From Marinifilum sp. N1E240 (GTDB lineage Bacteria > Bacteroidota > Bacteroidia > Bacteroidales > Marinifilaceae): a stretch of 64,000 nucleotides of DNA. The DNA lies in the NCBI RefSeq assembly GCF_009295825.1, contig NZ_WHKF01000005.1, positions 207,451-271,450 on the forward strand, in the 5' to 3' direction. The position numbers and the translations under genes were made by a program. The notes beneath the pieces are model-generated. The model was not told the DNA's origin, did not search any database, and saw only the letters and a list, made by a program, of their open reading frames with translations. Shown piece after piece: positions 8,756-19,820 of this stretch (its first letter is position 1; every line of letters starts with the position of its first letter).

Positions 8756-10195
8756 ATGAATTTAGAACTTATAAAATTCGATAAATCAGTGGATAATGAT
8801 AATGTTATTTATTTGTCAACCATTGAGAACTATAAAAATTTACCACTCTCTGATGTGGAACTACAATACCTTATCAAACAGGTAGATCAGGACATAAAAT
8901 TGATTGAAATAAATCGATATTCTCATAAGATTTTTGTTTATGTGTCAGACATTAAAATTTATGGCAATAAGGATTATGAAAAAATGAGAAAATTGGGATT
9001 TAGTTTACATGCTAAAATCCAGGAAAGTAAAATTTCAAAAGTAAGTATTGTTGATCACCTATTGGAAAAAGAGGCAGTGTTGCCTTTTGTAGAAGGGCTT
9101 TCGTTGACTAATTATCAATTTATTAAATATTTAAAAGATACTAGCAAAGTAAAGCATCACCTTACTGAGCTTCATCTCCAAAGTGAGGTGGTTTCAGAAG
9201 CTGACTTGGAAGAATTGCAGGCAGTTTGCGAAGGTGTAAAAAATGCTCGAGAATTGGTAAATGAACCTTTGAGTTATCTTACCGCAAAAAAGCTTAGTGA
9301 AGAGATTGAAAGAATGGGTAAGGAATCCGGATTCTCAGTAGATGTTCTTGAAATGAATAAAATTCAGAGCTTAAAAATGGGAGGTTTGTTAGCTGTAAAT
9401 AAAGGCAGTTTGGATGGACCTACTTTTTCAATTCTGGAATGGAAACCGGAAAATGCTGTGAATTCAGCCCCAATTGTTCTGGTTGGGAAAGGAATTGTAT
9501 ACGATACAGGAGGATTAAGTCTGAAGCCAACTAAGGATAGTATGGATTTAATGAAATCTGATATGGGAGGTGCCGCTTCAGTTGCTGGAGCATTGTATGC
9601 AGTATCGAAAGCGAAGCTTCCAGTACATGTTATTGGTTTAATCCCTGCTACTGACAATCGACCTAGTGGCAATGCTTATGTGCCAGGAGATATCATTACC
9701 ATGTACAATGGCTTAACGGTTGAGGTTTTAAATACCGATGCGGAAGGACGTTTAATATTGGCAGATGCATTGAGTTACGCTAAGAAGTATGATCCTGAAT
9801 TTGTTGTTGATTTGGCTACTCTTACAGGTGCTGCGGCAGTTGCAATTGGAAAGTATGGTCTTGTTGCCATGGGAAATGAGGATTGTGCTCCTAATATGAA
9901 AAAGCTGAAAGAATCTGGTGAAAAAGTTTACGAAAGAGTTGTGGAGTTTCCGTTTTGGGATGAATTTGGTGAACTGATTAAATCGGATATTGCAGATCTT
10001 AAGAATATGGGTGGCAGAGATGGTGGTGCCATTACTGCAGGAAAATTTTTGGAGCATTTTACAGATTATCCTTGGATACACATTGATATTGCAGGTCCAG
10101 CTTTTTTAGGTGGAATGGATAATTACAGAGGTAAAGGAGGTACTGGTACCGGTGTACGTTTACTTTATGATTTTATTAAAAATTATCAATCATAA
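8756..10195 (+). CDS. Leucyl aminopeptidase family protein (M17)
   Basis: A 479-residue cytosolic metallo-aminopeptidase of family M17 (PepA/LAP), which removes N-terminal residues from peptides. The N-terminal ~165 residues are the variable macro-like domain. The catalytic half contains GKGIVYDTGGLSLKP (metal-binding Lys and Asp), MKSDMGGAASV and the family signature NTDAEGRLILADAL (metal-binding Asp/Glu and the catalytic Arg). All expected metal and catalytic residues are visible. It stands alone between two terminators. Whether to call it pepA is uncertain because substrate preference cannot be read. Confidence 0.93.
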   Translation: MNLELIKFDKSVDNDNVIYLSTIENYKNLPLSDVELQYLIKQVDQDIKLIEINRYSHKIFVYVSDIKIYGNKDYEKMRKLGFSLHAKIQESKISKVSIVDHLLEKEAVLPFVEGLSLTNYQFIKYLKDTSKVKHHLTELHLQSEVVSEADLEELQAVCEGVKNARELVNEPLSYLTAKKLSEEIERMGKESGFSVDVLEMNKIQSLKMGGLLAVNKGSLDGPTFSILEWKPENAVNSAPIVLVGKGIVYDTGGLSLKPTKDSMDLMKSDMGGAASVAGALYAVSKAKLPVHVIGLIPATDNRPSGNAYVPGDIITMYNGLTVEVLNTDAEGRLILADALSYAKKYDPEFVVDLATLTGAAAVAIGKYGLVAMGNEDCAPNMKKLKESGEKVYERVVEFPFWDEFGELIKSDIADLKNMGGRDGGAITAGKFLEHFTDYPWIHIDIAGPAFLGGMDNYRGKGGTGTGVRLLYDFIKNYQS

Positions 10196-10214
10196 GGAAT
10201 CCTGAAAAACATGG

Positions 10215-10243
10215 TTGTGATTAGATGATTCTTTATATTTTTG
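10215..10243 (+). promoter_or_regulatory. Candidate promoter upstream of pdxA
   Basis: TATTTTTG at 10236-10243 fits TAnnTTTG. A partial -33 (TTG at 10215-10217) lies 18 bases upstream. It would give a ~135-base leader; I see no known riboswitch in that leader. Confidence 0.4.
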
Positions 10244-10382
10244 TAATCGCAGATTTTATTGTTTTTCTTTTGGATTACAATATCTTGCAATAGAGTTGTA
10301 CATGTAATTGATAATAACTCAAAAATTATAGATTGCGAAGGATTTAGATTCTTTGTGATTGAAAAATGAACGATTTAGACAG

Positions 10383-11441
10383 ATGAAAAATACAAAGATA
10401 AAAGTAGGAATAACACACGGTGATATTAATGGAATTGGTTACGAAGTGATAATAAAATCACTAATGGACAATCGAATTTTTGAGATTTGTACCCCTATTA
10501 TTTACGGTTCGCCAAAAGTGGCAGCCTATCACCGAAAGGCATTAAATATAGATAATTTCAGTCTGAACAATATTAAGGAAGCACATGAGGCTCATCCTAA
10601 AAGAGCCAATATAATCAATTGTGTAGATGAGAATGTAAAAGTAGAATTGGGAAAATCCAGTCGTAGTGCCGGTACTTCTGCTTTTCAGTCTTTGGAAGCT
10701 GCTGTTGCAGATCTTAAAAAAGGTGCAATTGATGTATTAATTACGGCTCCAATTAATAAAAAAAATATTCAATCTAAGGATTTTGAATTTCCTGGGCATA
10801 CTGAATATCTAGAAAGTAAATTGGAATCAGGAAAATCTTTAATGTTGCTATTGAGTGACAAGCTTCGTGTTGGAGTTGTGGCTGGACATGTTCCTATTGT
10901 AGATGTTCCTAAGAAAATTACCAAAGAGGCAATTTTAGAGAAATTGGAAATTCTGAATACTTCTTTGCTTAAAGATTTTGGAATTCAACGACCTAAGATT
11001 GCTGTTCTTAGCTTAAATCCTCATGCTGGAGATGATGGATTAATTGGCATGGAAGAGAAAGAAATTATTAATCCTGCTCTCGATGAGGCTAGAAAGAACA
11101 GTATTATGGCTTTAGGTCCATTTCCTGCAGATGGATTCTTTGGATCTGATGACTATAAAAAGTTCGATGCTATTTTAGCAATGTACCACGATCAGGGATT
11201 GGCTCCATTTAAAGCATTGGCGTTTGATTCTGGAGTGAATTTCACTGCTGGTTTATCAGGAATTCGTACTTCTCCTGCTCACGGTACTGCCTACTCAATT
11301 GCAGGAACCAATGTAGCATCAGAAACTTCTTTCCGCGAAGCATTGTATTTGGCTATTGATATTCATAAAAATAGAGATTGTTTCGAAGAGGCAACGAAAA
11401 ATCCACTTAAACCTGCAGAAAGTGTAAAAAATATTCAATAA
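10383..11441 (+). CDS. pdxA: 4-hydroxythreonine-4-phosphate dehydrogenase PdxA
   Basis: This NAD-dependent enzyme of the DXP-dependent pyridoxal 5'-phosphate pathway oxidises 4-phosphohydroxy-L-threonine. It has 352 residues. The N-terminal KVGITHGDINGIGYEVI, the metal-binding histidine in FPGHTEYL, the second histidine in AGHVPIVDV, and YHDQGLAPFKALAF with the GLSGIRTSPAHGTAY C-terminal block are all present. I take the ATG at 10383; an in-frame TTG 24 bases upstream also opens the frame but adds residues not typical of the family. A strong terminator follows, so the gene appears monocistronic. The pathway also uses DXP, the substrate of Dxr encoded upstream. Confidence 0.95.
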   Translation: MKNTKIKVGITHGDINGIGYEVIIKSLMDNRIFEICTPIIYGSPKVAAYHRKALNIDNFSLNNIKEAHEAHPKRANIINCVDENVKVELGKSSRSAGTSAFQSLEAAVADLKKGAIDVLITAPINKKNIQSKDFEFPGHTEYLESKLESGKSLMLLLSDKLRVGVVAGHVPIVDVPKKITKEAILEKLEILNTSLLKDFGIQRPKIAVLSLNPHAGDDGLIGMEEKEIINPALDEARKNSIMALGPFPADGFFGSDDYKKFDAILAMYHDQGLAPFKALAFDSGVNFTAGLSGIRTSPAHGTAYSIAGTNVASETSFREALYLAIDIHKNRDCFEEATKNPLKPAESVKNIQ

Positions 11442-11460
11442 AAAATTAAACAATATTAAA

Positions 11461-11498
11461 GAAAGAGCGGTTAAATGTAAATCGCTCTTTCTTTTTTT
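11461..11498 (+). terminator. Intrinsic terminator after pdxA
   Basis: GAAAGAGCG and CGCTCTTTC pair around a ~15-base loop, followed by a run of T. Confidence 0.85.
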
Positions 11499-11583
11499 GT
11501 TAAAAGCTGAATATCATTATTAAAATTGCATATTTTTACATATTTTAAGTTTTTCAAAATTTGAAATAGCCAATTCATAATTT

Positions 11584-12165
11584 ATGTTTGAGTACATTAA
11601 AGGAGATCTTGCCGATCTAACACCTACATCTGCAGTAATCGATAACAATGGTATCGGTTATTTTCTGAACATTTCATTGAATACATATTCTAAATTATCT
11701 GGGCACAATACGGCTCATTTATATCTTCATCAGGTAATTCGAGATGATGCACATTTACTTTTTGGATTTATTGATGATAAGGAAAGACAGATTTTTCGTC
11801 ATTTAATTTCGGTTTCAGGAGTTGGAGCCAATACTGCCCGAGTGATGTTGTCTTCTCTTACGCCTCCAGAAATACAAACTGCAATTTTATCGAATAATGC
11901 TAAAACATTACAGGGTGTAAAAGGAATTGGAGCCAAATCGGCACAACGAATTATAATTGAGTTGAAGGATAAGTTGGGTAAAGATTCTGATATCTCTGAA
12001 ATTTCGCTTCTTCAAGACAATACAAGTAAAGATGAAGCGTTATCAGCATTAGTAATGTTGGGTTTTGCAAAAAATGCTGTTACAAAAGTTATAGATAAAT
12101 TGTATAAGCAAAATCCAGCATCAAGTGTTGAAGAATTAATCAAATTGGCTCTGAAACAATTGTAA
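11584..12165 (+). CDS. ruvA: Holliday junction branch migration protein RuvA
   Basis: A 193-residue RuvA. The N-terminal OB-fold begins MFEYIKGDLADLTPTSAVIDNNGIGY. The helix-hairpin-helix pair is in the middle (LISVSGVGANTARVML and LQGVKGIGAKSAQRIIIELK). The C-terminal domain III that contacts RuvB starts around residue 145 (KDEALSALVMLGFAKNAV). It binds four-way DNA junctions as a tetramer and loads the RuvB motor; ruvB is not here. It is 46 bases before sprA; ruvA next to sprA is a familiar order in Bacteroidota. Confidence 0.96.
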   Translation: MFEYIKGDLADLTPTSAVIDNNGIGYFLNISLNTYSKLSGHNTAHLYLHQVIRDDAHLLFGFIDDKERQIFRHLISVSGVGANTARVMLSSLTPPEIQTAILSNNAKTLQGVKGIGAKSAQRIIIELKDKLGKDSDISEISLLQDNTSKDEALSALVMLGFAKNAVTKVIDKLYKQNPASSVEELIKLALKQL

Positions 12166-12211
12166 TAAATCAACGTAATTGCTTTACTAACCTAAGGTAA
12201 TCTAACTAGAA

Positions 12212-15200
12212 TTGAAAAAACTGTTTAAATATACTCTGGCCCTCTGTTTTGTATTACTGTGTAGTGCTTTAAAAAGCAACCAATCGGTTAATGCTGGTTA
12301 TTTTCCATATGATAATCTGTTCGAAAACTACCAACAAACAGATACTTTGAAGAATGCTAATGCCAATTCTCAAAGAATCGTAAATCCGCGATCACCTTTT
12401 TTTAAAGATAATCCTAATGCTAAGAATGATTCTTTAAGGTATCCTTTTGATGATGAAAACGACAATGTTGAGTTTGGTTCTCAGCAAGAATCATCTTTGT
12501 ATTTAAAAGATCCTAAAAATATTCAATCCTCTATTCAATATGACCCTGTAAGCGGGAATTATATTCTTGTAAAAAAGATTGGAGAAATGCAGTATCGAAG
12601 ACCAATATCGATGACTGCTGAAGAATATGAAAAGTATGTGGCGGAAACTTCTATTCGAGACTATTGGATGGAACGTAGTCGTAACGATGGTGCATCTTCG
12701 AATAACGAATTGGTTCCAGATATGAAATTTGGAGGACAATTTGTAGATAAAATTTTTGGAAGCAATACCATTAAAATAAAGCCACAGGGGTCGGCTGAAT
12801 TAACTTTCGGAATCAATACAACAAAGGTTGAAAATCCAACTCTTCCCGAAAATTTAAGAAAAACGACCAGTTTCGATTTTGATGAGAAAATTCAAATGAA
12901 TGTAACTGGTACCGTTGGGGAGAAATTGAAAATGGATGTCAATTACAATACTGAAGCAACTTTTGATTTTGAAAATCAAATGCGCCTGGAGTATACTGGT
13001 GACGAAGATGAGATTATTAAGAAAGTGGAAGCTGGAAATGTTTCTATGCCTATTTCGAATACTCTTATTACAGGAGGTCAAAACCTTTTTGGTGTTAAAA
13101 CACAAATGCAATTTGGCAAATTATCGGTAACATCTGTTTTCTCACAACAAAAAGGTGAAACTTCGGTCATTCAGTTAGAAAATGGAGCTCAGGAAAATGA
13201 GTATGAAATTTCGGTTGATCAGTATGAGGCAAATCGTCACTTTTTCCTTTCAAAATATTTCTATGATAATTACGATAAGGCACTTGCAAATTTGCCTGTT
13301 GTAAATTCTGCAATATCTATTAATAAAATTGAAGTTTGGGTAACCAATAAAACATCAAATTTTCAGAGTGCCAGAAATGTAGTTTCATTTGTTGATTTGG
13401 CTGAAGATGCTGCTAATATTGATAAAACTGGGCTTTTTACTGCAGATGTAAGTAGTACGTTACCTTCTAATGAAAGGAATAATTTGTATGATCGAATGCT
13501 GAATGAATTTTCGGCTATTCGCGATATTAACGAGGTTACGAGCACACTGAGTACTGTAGGTGGTGGTTTTGCAAGTGGATATGATTATGAGAAGGTAGAA
13601 AATGCGAGAAAACTTACTGAGTCGGAATATGAAGTTAATGAGAAGTTAGGATACATTTCTTTGACTCAGGCTTTGAATGCCGATGAAGTTTTGGCCGTAT
13701 CATACGAATATACATATAGAGGACAGGTGTATAGAGTAGGAGAATTTTCTTCTGATGGAGTAAGTGCTCCGCAAACTCTAATAATGAAACTTTTGAAAGG
13801 TACTAATCTAAGTCCTAAGCAACCTACCTGGGAGCTTATGATGAAAAATATCTATAATATTGGTGCGTATCAGGTTAACCAAGAGGATTTTGTGCTGAAT
13901 ATTTTATATCAGAACGATCAGGCAGGAACTAAGGTTAATTATTTACCTGAAGGAGATATTAAAAATGAGATATTACTACAAGTACTAAATCTGGATAATC
14001 TTAATTCTCAGTTGGATCCTGGTTCAGATGGGATGTTCGATTATATCAATGGAGTAACAATTTATAGTAATAATGGTAGAATTATCTTCCCTATAATAGA
14101 ACCATTTGGAGAATTTTTAAGAGAGAAAATAGGAAACAATGCAATTGCTGATAAATACGTTTTTGAAGAATTATATGAATTAACTCAGAATGAAGCGCAG
14201 CAAATTGCAGAAAAGAATAAATACTCTCTTAAAGGAAGTTATAAGTCATCTACCAGTTCAGAGATTTCGCTGAATGCCTTAAATGTAGAGCCCGGATCGG
14301 TAAGTGTAAAGGCTGGAGGTATCAAATTGGTTGAAAATATCGATTATACCGTAGATTATACTTTAGGTCGTGTTAAAATTATTAATCAAAGTTTGTTAGA
14401 GTCAAGTACTCCAATTACGATCGAATCTGAGAACAATTCACTTTTTAATATTCAAACAAAAACATTACTTGGTGTTCAAATGGATTATCAGATTAATGAT
14501 GATTTTAATTTAGGAGCCACTGTAATGCACCTTTCTGAACAGCCATTAACACAGAAAGTGAATATTGGTGATGAACCAATTTCCAATACAATTTGGGGAT
14601 TAAACGGTAGTTACCAAACCGAATCGATGTTTCTAACCAGAATGATAGACAAGCTACCATTTATTGAGACAAAAGAGCCATCGAAAATTTCGGTAGAAGG
14701 GGAATTTGCTCAATTAATTCCTGGACATAATAGTGCCATTGGAAGTTCGGGAACTGCTTATATAGATGATTTTGAGGGCACCGAAACATCTATAGATATG
14801 AAAAGTTTGAGTTCATGGGTGTTGGCGAGTACACCTCAAAATAATGAGGCTCAGTTTCCTGAAGGAAAATTGAGTGATGATTTATCGTATGGTTTCAACC
14901 GTGCAAAATTAGCATGGTACGTTATCGACCCATTGTTCTTGAGAAACAATTCAGCAACTCCAGGTCATATTAAAGCGGATAAGGATCAACAATCAAATCA
15001 CTTTGTTCGTGAAATTTACGAAGAAGAAATTTGGCCAAATAAAGAGAGAGCTTCTGGAGTTCCAACGAATATATCTGTATTAAACTTAGCATATTACCCA
15101 GAGGAGAAAGGTCCTTACAATTATGATGTTGATGGTGAGCCGGGAATTTCACAGGGTATGAAACCTGATGGAACATTGAATGATCCAGAAAGTAGATGGG

Positions 15201-18200
15201 GAGGTATCATGCGTAGAATAGAAACCAATGATTTCGAAGCTGCAAATATTGCCTACATTGAGTTTTGGATGATGGATCCATTTGTTTACGATGAAAACCA
15301 TAAGGGTGGTGATTTGTACTTTAATTTGGGTAATGTTTCGGAGGATGTACTGAGGGACTCAAGAAAATCTTTTGAAAATGGATTACCAACCGATGAGAAT
15401 ATCACATTGGTTGACAGTACGGTTTGGGGACGTGTTCCATTGGTACAATCTCTAGTAAATGCATTTGATAATAATACCAATTCCAGAAGATATCAGGATG
15501 TTGGTCTTGATGGATTAAGTACGACTGATGAGTTAACTTATTTCGATGATTATATACAAGCTATTAGTATATCTGGAAATTTAGGAACAGGATCTGGAGC
15601 TTATCAAAAAGCAGTAAATGACCCATCTAGTGATAACTATCATTATTTTAGAGGTAGCGATTACGATGCTGATGAAGTTAGTATTCTGGAAAGATATAAA
15701 CAATATAATGGTCCGGAAGGAAACTCTCCTACTTCGGAATTATCTCCAGAAGCTTATCCAACATCGGCAACAACTCTGCCTGACGTGGAGGATATCAACC
15801 ATGATAATACTTTGAGTGAGAGTGAAGCTTACTATCAATATCGAGTTCACCTAGAACCTAGTGAAATGGAAATTGGTAAAAATTTCATTACTGATAAAAT
15901 CACGAGTAATGTTGATTTAGAGAATGGTACCGAGGGAACTGTAAATTGGTTTCAATTTAAAATTCCGGTGAGTGAATTCGAAGATCAATTTGGTAATATT
16001 AGTGACTTTACCTCCATTCGATTTATGAGAATGTTCTTAAAGGATTTTGATGAAGAGGTAATCATGCGTTTTGCGACACTTGATTTGGTTCGAGACGATT
16101 GGAGAAAATATGAACAGGCCATTAATGAGGAGATTAATGATGTTGTTGTTTCGGATGCTGGTTTTGATATCACTGCGATTAATATTGAGGAAAATGCAGC
16201 TAAGGAACCTGTAAATTATGTATTGCCTCCTGGAATTGATCGTGTTGTAGATCCTAGTAATCCACAACTTATTCAGTTGAACGAGCAGGCAATTTTGCTG
16301 AAAGTTACCGATTTGGAGAATGGAAAAGGAAAAGGTGCTTATAAAACCTTAAATATGGACGTTCGTAAATATGGCAAATTAAAAATGGATGTTCATGCCG
16401 AAGAAATTGATGGTTTTCCATTGAATGACGAGGAAGTAACTGCATTTATTCGATTGGGATCCGATTATCAGGATAACTACTATGAATATGAAATACCATT
16501 GCACTTGACTGCTCCAGGTTTATATAATGGAGATAATGAGGATGATAGATTATTGGTTTGGCCAGATGAAAATAGATTTGATTTTAAATTGAAATTGTTT
16601 CAAACCATAAAGCAATTGAGAAATGATGCGGTTAGAGCTTCGGCATTAGTTGATTATTCAACAGTTTATAGTTCTACAGTAGAGGAGCTTTCAGATGATT
16701 CAGATCCTAATAAAACCAATCATATTGTTCGAATTAAGGGTAATCCAAATCTCGCTAACGTAAGAACTGTAATGATTGGTATTAAGAATCCGATTGAAGA
16801 TATTACGGGAAGTGACGATCAGCAACCAAAGTCGGTAGAAGTTTGGATGAATGAATTGCGTTTGACTGATTTTGATGAAGAAGGAGGTTGGGCAGCCAAT
16901 TTAAGAGTAACAACAAAATTGGCGGATTTAGGTACGGTTACCTGGGCAGGAACAAAAATAACTTCCGGATTTGGAGGAATAGAAGATGGAGTTAATGAAA
17001 GATATACCGATGATATCTTCCAGTATGATTTATCTGCTAGTTTGGAATTAGGAAAGTTTTTTCCTGAAAAATCGGGGGTTAAAATACCATTGTATTATGC
17101 CATATCTGAGGAAACAATAAGTCCTGAGTACAATCCATTAGATCCGGATATACCACTAGATGTAGCTTTGGATAATGCAGACACGAAAGCCGAAAGAGAT
17201 TCGATAAAACACATCTCTCAGGAATATACAAAACGTAAGAGTTTCAACTTAACCAATGTAAGAATTGAAAAGAAAGAGGGGAAGCCAAAATTATTGGATG
17301 TGTCAAATCTTTCCTTAACCTATTCTTATAATGAAACTTATTCGCGTGATGTGAATACGGTTCGCGATTTAGAAAAGAATTACCGAGGCGTTATTAATTA
17401 TAACTATACCAATCGACCTAAGATTGTTCAACCGTTCAAAAAGGTTAAATCACTACAGAAGCCAGCATATAGGTTAATTAAAGATTTCAATTTTTACTAT
17501 TTGCCTACTCAGCTTTCTTTCAGGTCTGATTTGCAACGATACTACCATGAAATAGAAAATCGAAACATTGAAGAGCCAGGTTTAAAAATTGACCCTTCGT
17601 ATGATAAAGATTTTATTTGGTACAGGTATTATGATTTGAAATACAATTTAACTAAAGGTTTAAAGTTTGATTTCTCTGCAACGAATACCTCGAGAATAGA
17701 TGAACCTGATGGAATTGTTGATAGAGATCGTGATCGCGATGCCTATGATATCTGGAAAGATTCGATTTGGAATAATATAATGGATGGTGGTAGAAACATT
17801 CAGTATCACCATAATTTTAATGTTACTTATACGGTACCAATTAATAAAATACCATTGCTAAATTGGACTTCGCTTAATGCAAGATATTCCGGATCTTACG
17901 ATTGGGATGCAGGTGCAGTAACAGCCGATACAATTGAGTTAGGGAATACAATTCGCAATTCCAATAACATTCAGTTGAACGGTCAACTAAAAATGGTGAG
18001 TCTTTATAATAAAATTGGATTCCTGAAAAAAATCAATCGGAAATACGATTCGAACCGGAAATACAAAAAGAAAACCAAGAGTTATAAGAAAGTAAATTAC
18101 GAGGGAAATCTGGATGAGTTAAAGGCTGGAGTTCCTACATCAATTTACCACAAACTATTAACCGAAGACATTACTGTAAAGGTATACGATAAACAAGGGC

Positions 18201-19738
18201 GAGAGGTAAAAGTTAAGGTTAAACCTGTAACAGGAAACCGCGCTAAAATCACAGCATCGAAAAATGTGAAAGATCTTCGTGTGAGAATTACAGGTAAAGT
18301 AACCGAGAAAGATGGTATTCTTACGGTTATTGGTGAAAAGTTTTTACGAACATTGATGAGTGTTAGAAATATCAGTATCAACTATTCGGAGATAAACTCG
18401 ACTACTTTACCTGGATACTTACCACAAACCAATTACTTTGGTGGAGAATCGTTTAATGGGACTAAAGCACCGGGATTTAAGTTTTTAAGCGGAGGTCAGG
18501 ATAGAGGTTTTGCCAGAACTGCTGCTGATAATGGTTGGATTACCACTGATCAAACCTTGAATGAGCCTTATGTAATGAGTCATACTCAAAATTTCTCATT
18601 GCGAAGTACAATTGAGCCAGTTAAAGGTTTAAAGATTGATTTAACAGCCAATAGAAATTATTCAAGGAACAGAAGTGAATACTATATTTATAATGAAGAT
18701 AATTCTACTTTTTCAAATGAAAATCTAGTAAAATCAGGTAATTTCAGCATGAGTTTTATGAGTGTTAAATCTGCATTTTTCACGATTGGAAACACCGGAG
18801 ATTACTCTTCCAAGTATTTCGATGAATTCCTTGAAACCCGAAAAAGTGAATCGTTGAGATTGGCGAAGAATCGATATGGTTCTTCATATGAAGATCATTC
18901 AATATTAGATGAGAAAGGTGATGAAACTGGATTTTACGACGGATACAATTCTACTTCTCAGGAAGTATTAATACCTGCATTTTTAAAAGCATATGGTAAT
19001 GGTGGAAGTGGTTATAACAAACTATTCCCAGGTATCGATAAAATGATGCCAAATTGGAGAGTAACTTTTGAAGGTTTGTCTAAACTGCCATTTGTTAAGC
19101 GTTATTTCAAATCCATTAATATGAGTCATGCATATACATCTACATACGATGTTGGTTCATACAATACCAATTTAAGCTATGAAGAAGGGGATGATGGTTT
19201 TAGTATAATCAGAGATATGTCTGATAACTTTTTGCCACTATATGAAGCAAATTCGATTTCGATTAACGAACAATTTAATCCACTTATAAATGTGGATATG
19301 ATTTGGAAAAATAACTTTTCTACAAGTTTTGAGATTAAGCGAACGCGAAATTTAATCTTGAGTTTAACCAATACTCAATTAACCGAAGTAGCTTCTAACG
19401 AGGTGATATTTGGATTGGGTTATAGATTCGATAATTTCGGAATGATCATTGGTTCGGGATCGCGACAAAAGAAATTTAAGAGTGATTTGAATTTACGTGG
19501 GGATTTATCGATACGTAAAAACAGTACGATTATTCGAAAAATTGTTGATGAAGTGGATCAGTTAACTTCAGGACAGAAAGTAGTTACATTGAAAATGAGT
19601 GCCGACTACGTTTTAAGTAACCGATTCAATTTGCGACTGTATTATGATCGTATTGTAAATACACCGTATGTATCGCTTTCGTATCCGACTACTACTACCG
19701 AGTTTGGTGCGAGTATTCGATTTACATTGGCTAATTAA
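12212..19738 (+). CDS. sprA: Cell surface protein SprA (type IX secretion translocon)
   Basis: A very large exported protein of 2,508 residues, matching SprA/Sov, the outer-membrane barrel through which type IX secretion substrates leave the cell. It is needed for gliding motility in flavobacteria. A signal peptide covers about residues 1-25. The first third has the conserved barrel-start repeats (GSAELTFGINTTKVENPTLPEN, split; GTVGEKLKMDVNYNTEATFDFENQM, split). The middle contains GTAYIDDFEGTETSIDMKS. Many amphipathic beta-strand stretches follow to the C-terminal aromatic residue region SIRFTLAN. The only suitable start giving the signal peptide is TTG at 12212. It lies between ruvA and gcvH, the usual neighbourhood. 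No truncation or frameshift is seen. Confidence 0.95.
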   Translation: MKKLFKYTLALCFVLLCSALKSNQSVNAGYFPYDNLFENYQQTDTLKNANANSQRIVNPRSPFFKDNPNAKNDSLRYPFDDENDNVEFGSQQESSLYLKDPKNIQSSIQYDPVSGNYILVKKIGEMQYRRPISMTAEEYEKYVAETSIRDYWMERSRNDGASSNNELVPDMKFGGQFVDKIFGSNTIKIKPQGSAELTFGINTTKVENPTLPENLRKTTSFDFDEKIQMNVTGTVGEKLKMDVNYNTEATFDFENQMRLEYTGDEDEIIKKVEAGNVSMPISNTLITGGQNLFGVKTQMQFGKLSVTSVFSQQKGETSVIQLENGAQENEYEISVDQYEANRHFFLSKYFYDNYDKALANLPVVNSAISINKIEVWVTNKTSNFQSARNVVSFVDLAEDAANIDKTGLFTADVSSTLPSNERNNLYDRMLNEFSAIRDINEVTSTLSTVGGGFASGYDYEKVENARKLTESEYEVNEKLGYISLTQALNADEVLAVSYEYTYRGQVYRVGEFSSDGVSAPQTLIMKLLKGTNLSPKQPTWELMMKNIYNIGAYQVNQEDFVLNILYQNDQAGTKVNYLPEGDIKNEILLQVLNLDNLNSQLDPGSDGMFDYINGVTIYSNNGRIIFPIIEPFGEFLREKIGNNAIADKYVFEELYELTQNEAQQIAEKNKYSLKGSYKSSTSSEISLNALNVEPGSVSVKAGGIKLVENIDYTVDYTLGRVKIINQSLLESSTPITIESENNSLFNIQTKTLLGVQMDYQINDDFNLGATVMHLSEQPLTQKVNIGDEPISNTIWGLNGSYQTESMFLTRMIDKLPFIETKEPSKISVEGEFAQLIPGHNSAIGSSGTAYIDDFEGTETSIDMKSLSSWVLASTPQNNEAQFPEGKLSDDLSYGFNRAKLAWYVIDPLFLRNNSATPGHIKADKDQQSNHFVREIYEEEIWPNKERASGVPTNISVLNLAYYPEEKGPYNYDVDGEPGISQGMKPDGTLNDPESRWGGIMRRIETNDFEAANIAYIEFWMMDPFVYDENHKGGDLYFNLGNVSEDVLRDSRKSFENGLPTDENITLVDSTVWGRVPLVQSLVNAFDNNTNSRRYQDVGLDGLSTTDELTYFDDYIQAISISGNLGTGSGAYQKAVNDPSSDNYHYFRGSDYDADEVSILERYKQYNGPEGNSPTSELSPEAYPTSATTLPDVEDINHDNTLSESEAYYQYRVHLEPSEMEIGKNFITDKITSNVDLENGTEGTVNWFQFKIPVSEFEDQFGNISDFTSIRFMRMFLKDFDEEVIMRFATLDLVRDDWRKYEQAINEEINDVVVSDAGFDITAINIEENAAKEPVNYVLPPGIDRVVDPSNPQLIQLNEQAILLKVTDLENGKGKGAYKTLNMDVRKYGKLKMDVHAEEIDGFPLNDEEVTAFIRLGSDYQDNYYEYEIPLHLTAPGLYNGDNEDDRLLVWPDENRFDFKLKLFQTIKQLRNDAVRASALVDYSTVYSSTVEELSDDSDPNKTNHIVRIKGNPNLANVRTVMIGIKNPIEDITGSDDQQPKSVEVWMNELRLTDFDEEGGWAANLRVTTKLADLGTVTWAGTKITSGFGGIEDGVNERYTDDIFQYDLSASLELGKFFPEKSGVKIPLYYAISEETISPEYNPLDPDIPLDVALDNADTKAERDSIKHISQEYTKRKSFNLTNVRIEKKEGKPKLLDVSNLSLTYSYNETYSRDVNTVRDLEKNYRGVINYNYTNRPKIVQPFKKVKSLQKPAYRLIKDFNFYYLPTQLSFRSDLQRYYHEIENRNIEEPGLKIDPSYDKDFIWYRYYDLKYNLTKGLKFDFSATNTSRIDEPDGIVDRDRDRDAYDIWKDSIWNNIMDGGRNIQYHHNFNVTYTVPINKIPLLNWTSLNARYSGSYDWDAGAVTADTIELGNTIRNSNNIQLNGQLKMVSLYNKIGFLKKINRKYDSNRKYKKKTKSYKKVNYEGNLDELKAGVPTSIYHKLLTEDITVKVYDKQGREVKVKVKPVTGNRAKITASKNVKDLRVRITGKVTEKDGILTVIGEKFLRTLMSVRNISINYSEINSTTLPGYLPQTNYFGGESFNGTKAPGFKFLSGGQDRGFARTAADNGWITTDQTLNEPYVMSHTQNFSLRSTIEPVKGLKIDLTANRNYSRNRSEYYIYNEDNSTFSNENLVKSGNFSMSFMSVKSAFFTIGNTGDYSSKYFDEFLETRKSESLRLAKNRYGSSYEDHSILDEKGDETGFYDGYNSTSQEVLIPAFLKAYGNGGSGYNKLFPGIDKMMPNWRVTFEGLSKLPFVKRYFKSINMSHAYTSTYDVGSYNTNLSYEEGDDGFSIIRDMSDNFLPLYEANSISINEQFNPLINVDMIWKNNFSTSFEIKRTRNLILSLTNTQLTEVASNEVIFGLGYRFDNFGMIIGSGSRQKKFKSDLNLRGDLSIRKNSTIIRKIVDEVDQLTSGQKVVTLKMSADYVLSNRFNLRLYYDRIVNTPYVSLSYPTTTTEFGASIRFTLAN

Positions 19739-19820
19739 TCGTCTTTTAAGACTGGTTTTAAATGACTTGTTAAAATTTTAAGATTAAGTTGTAAAACATT
19801 CATTTCAAACAAAAGTCATA

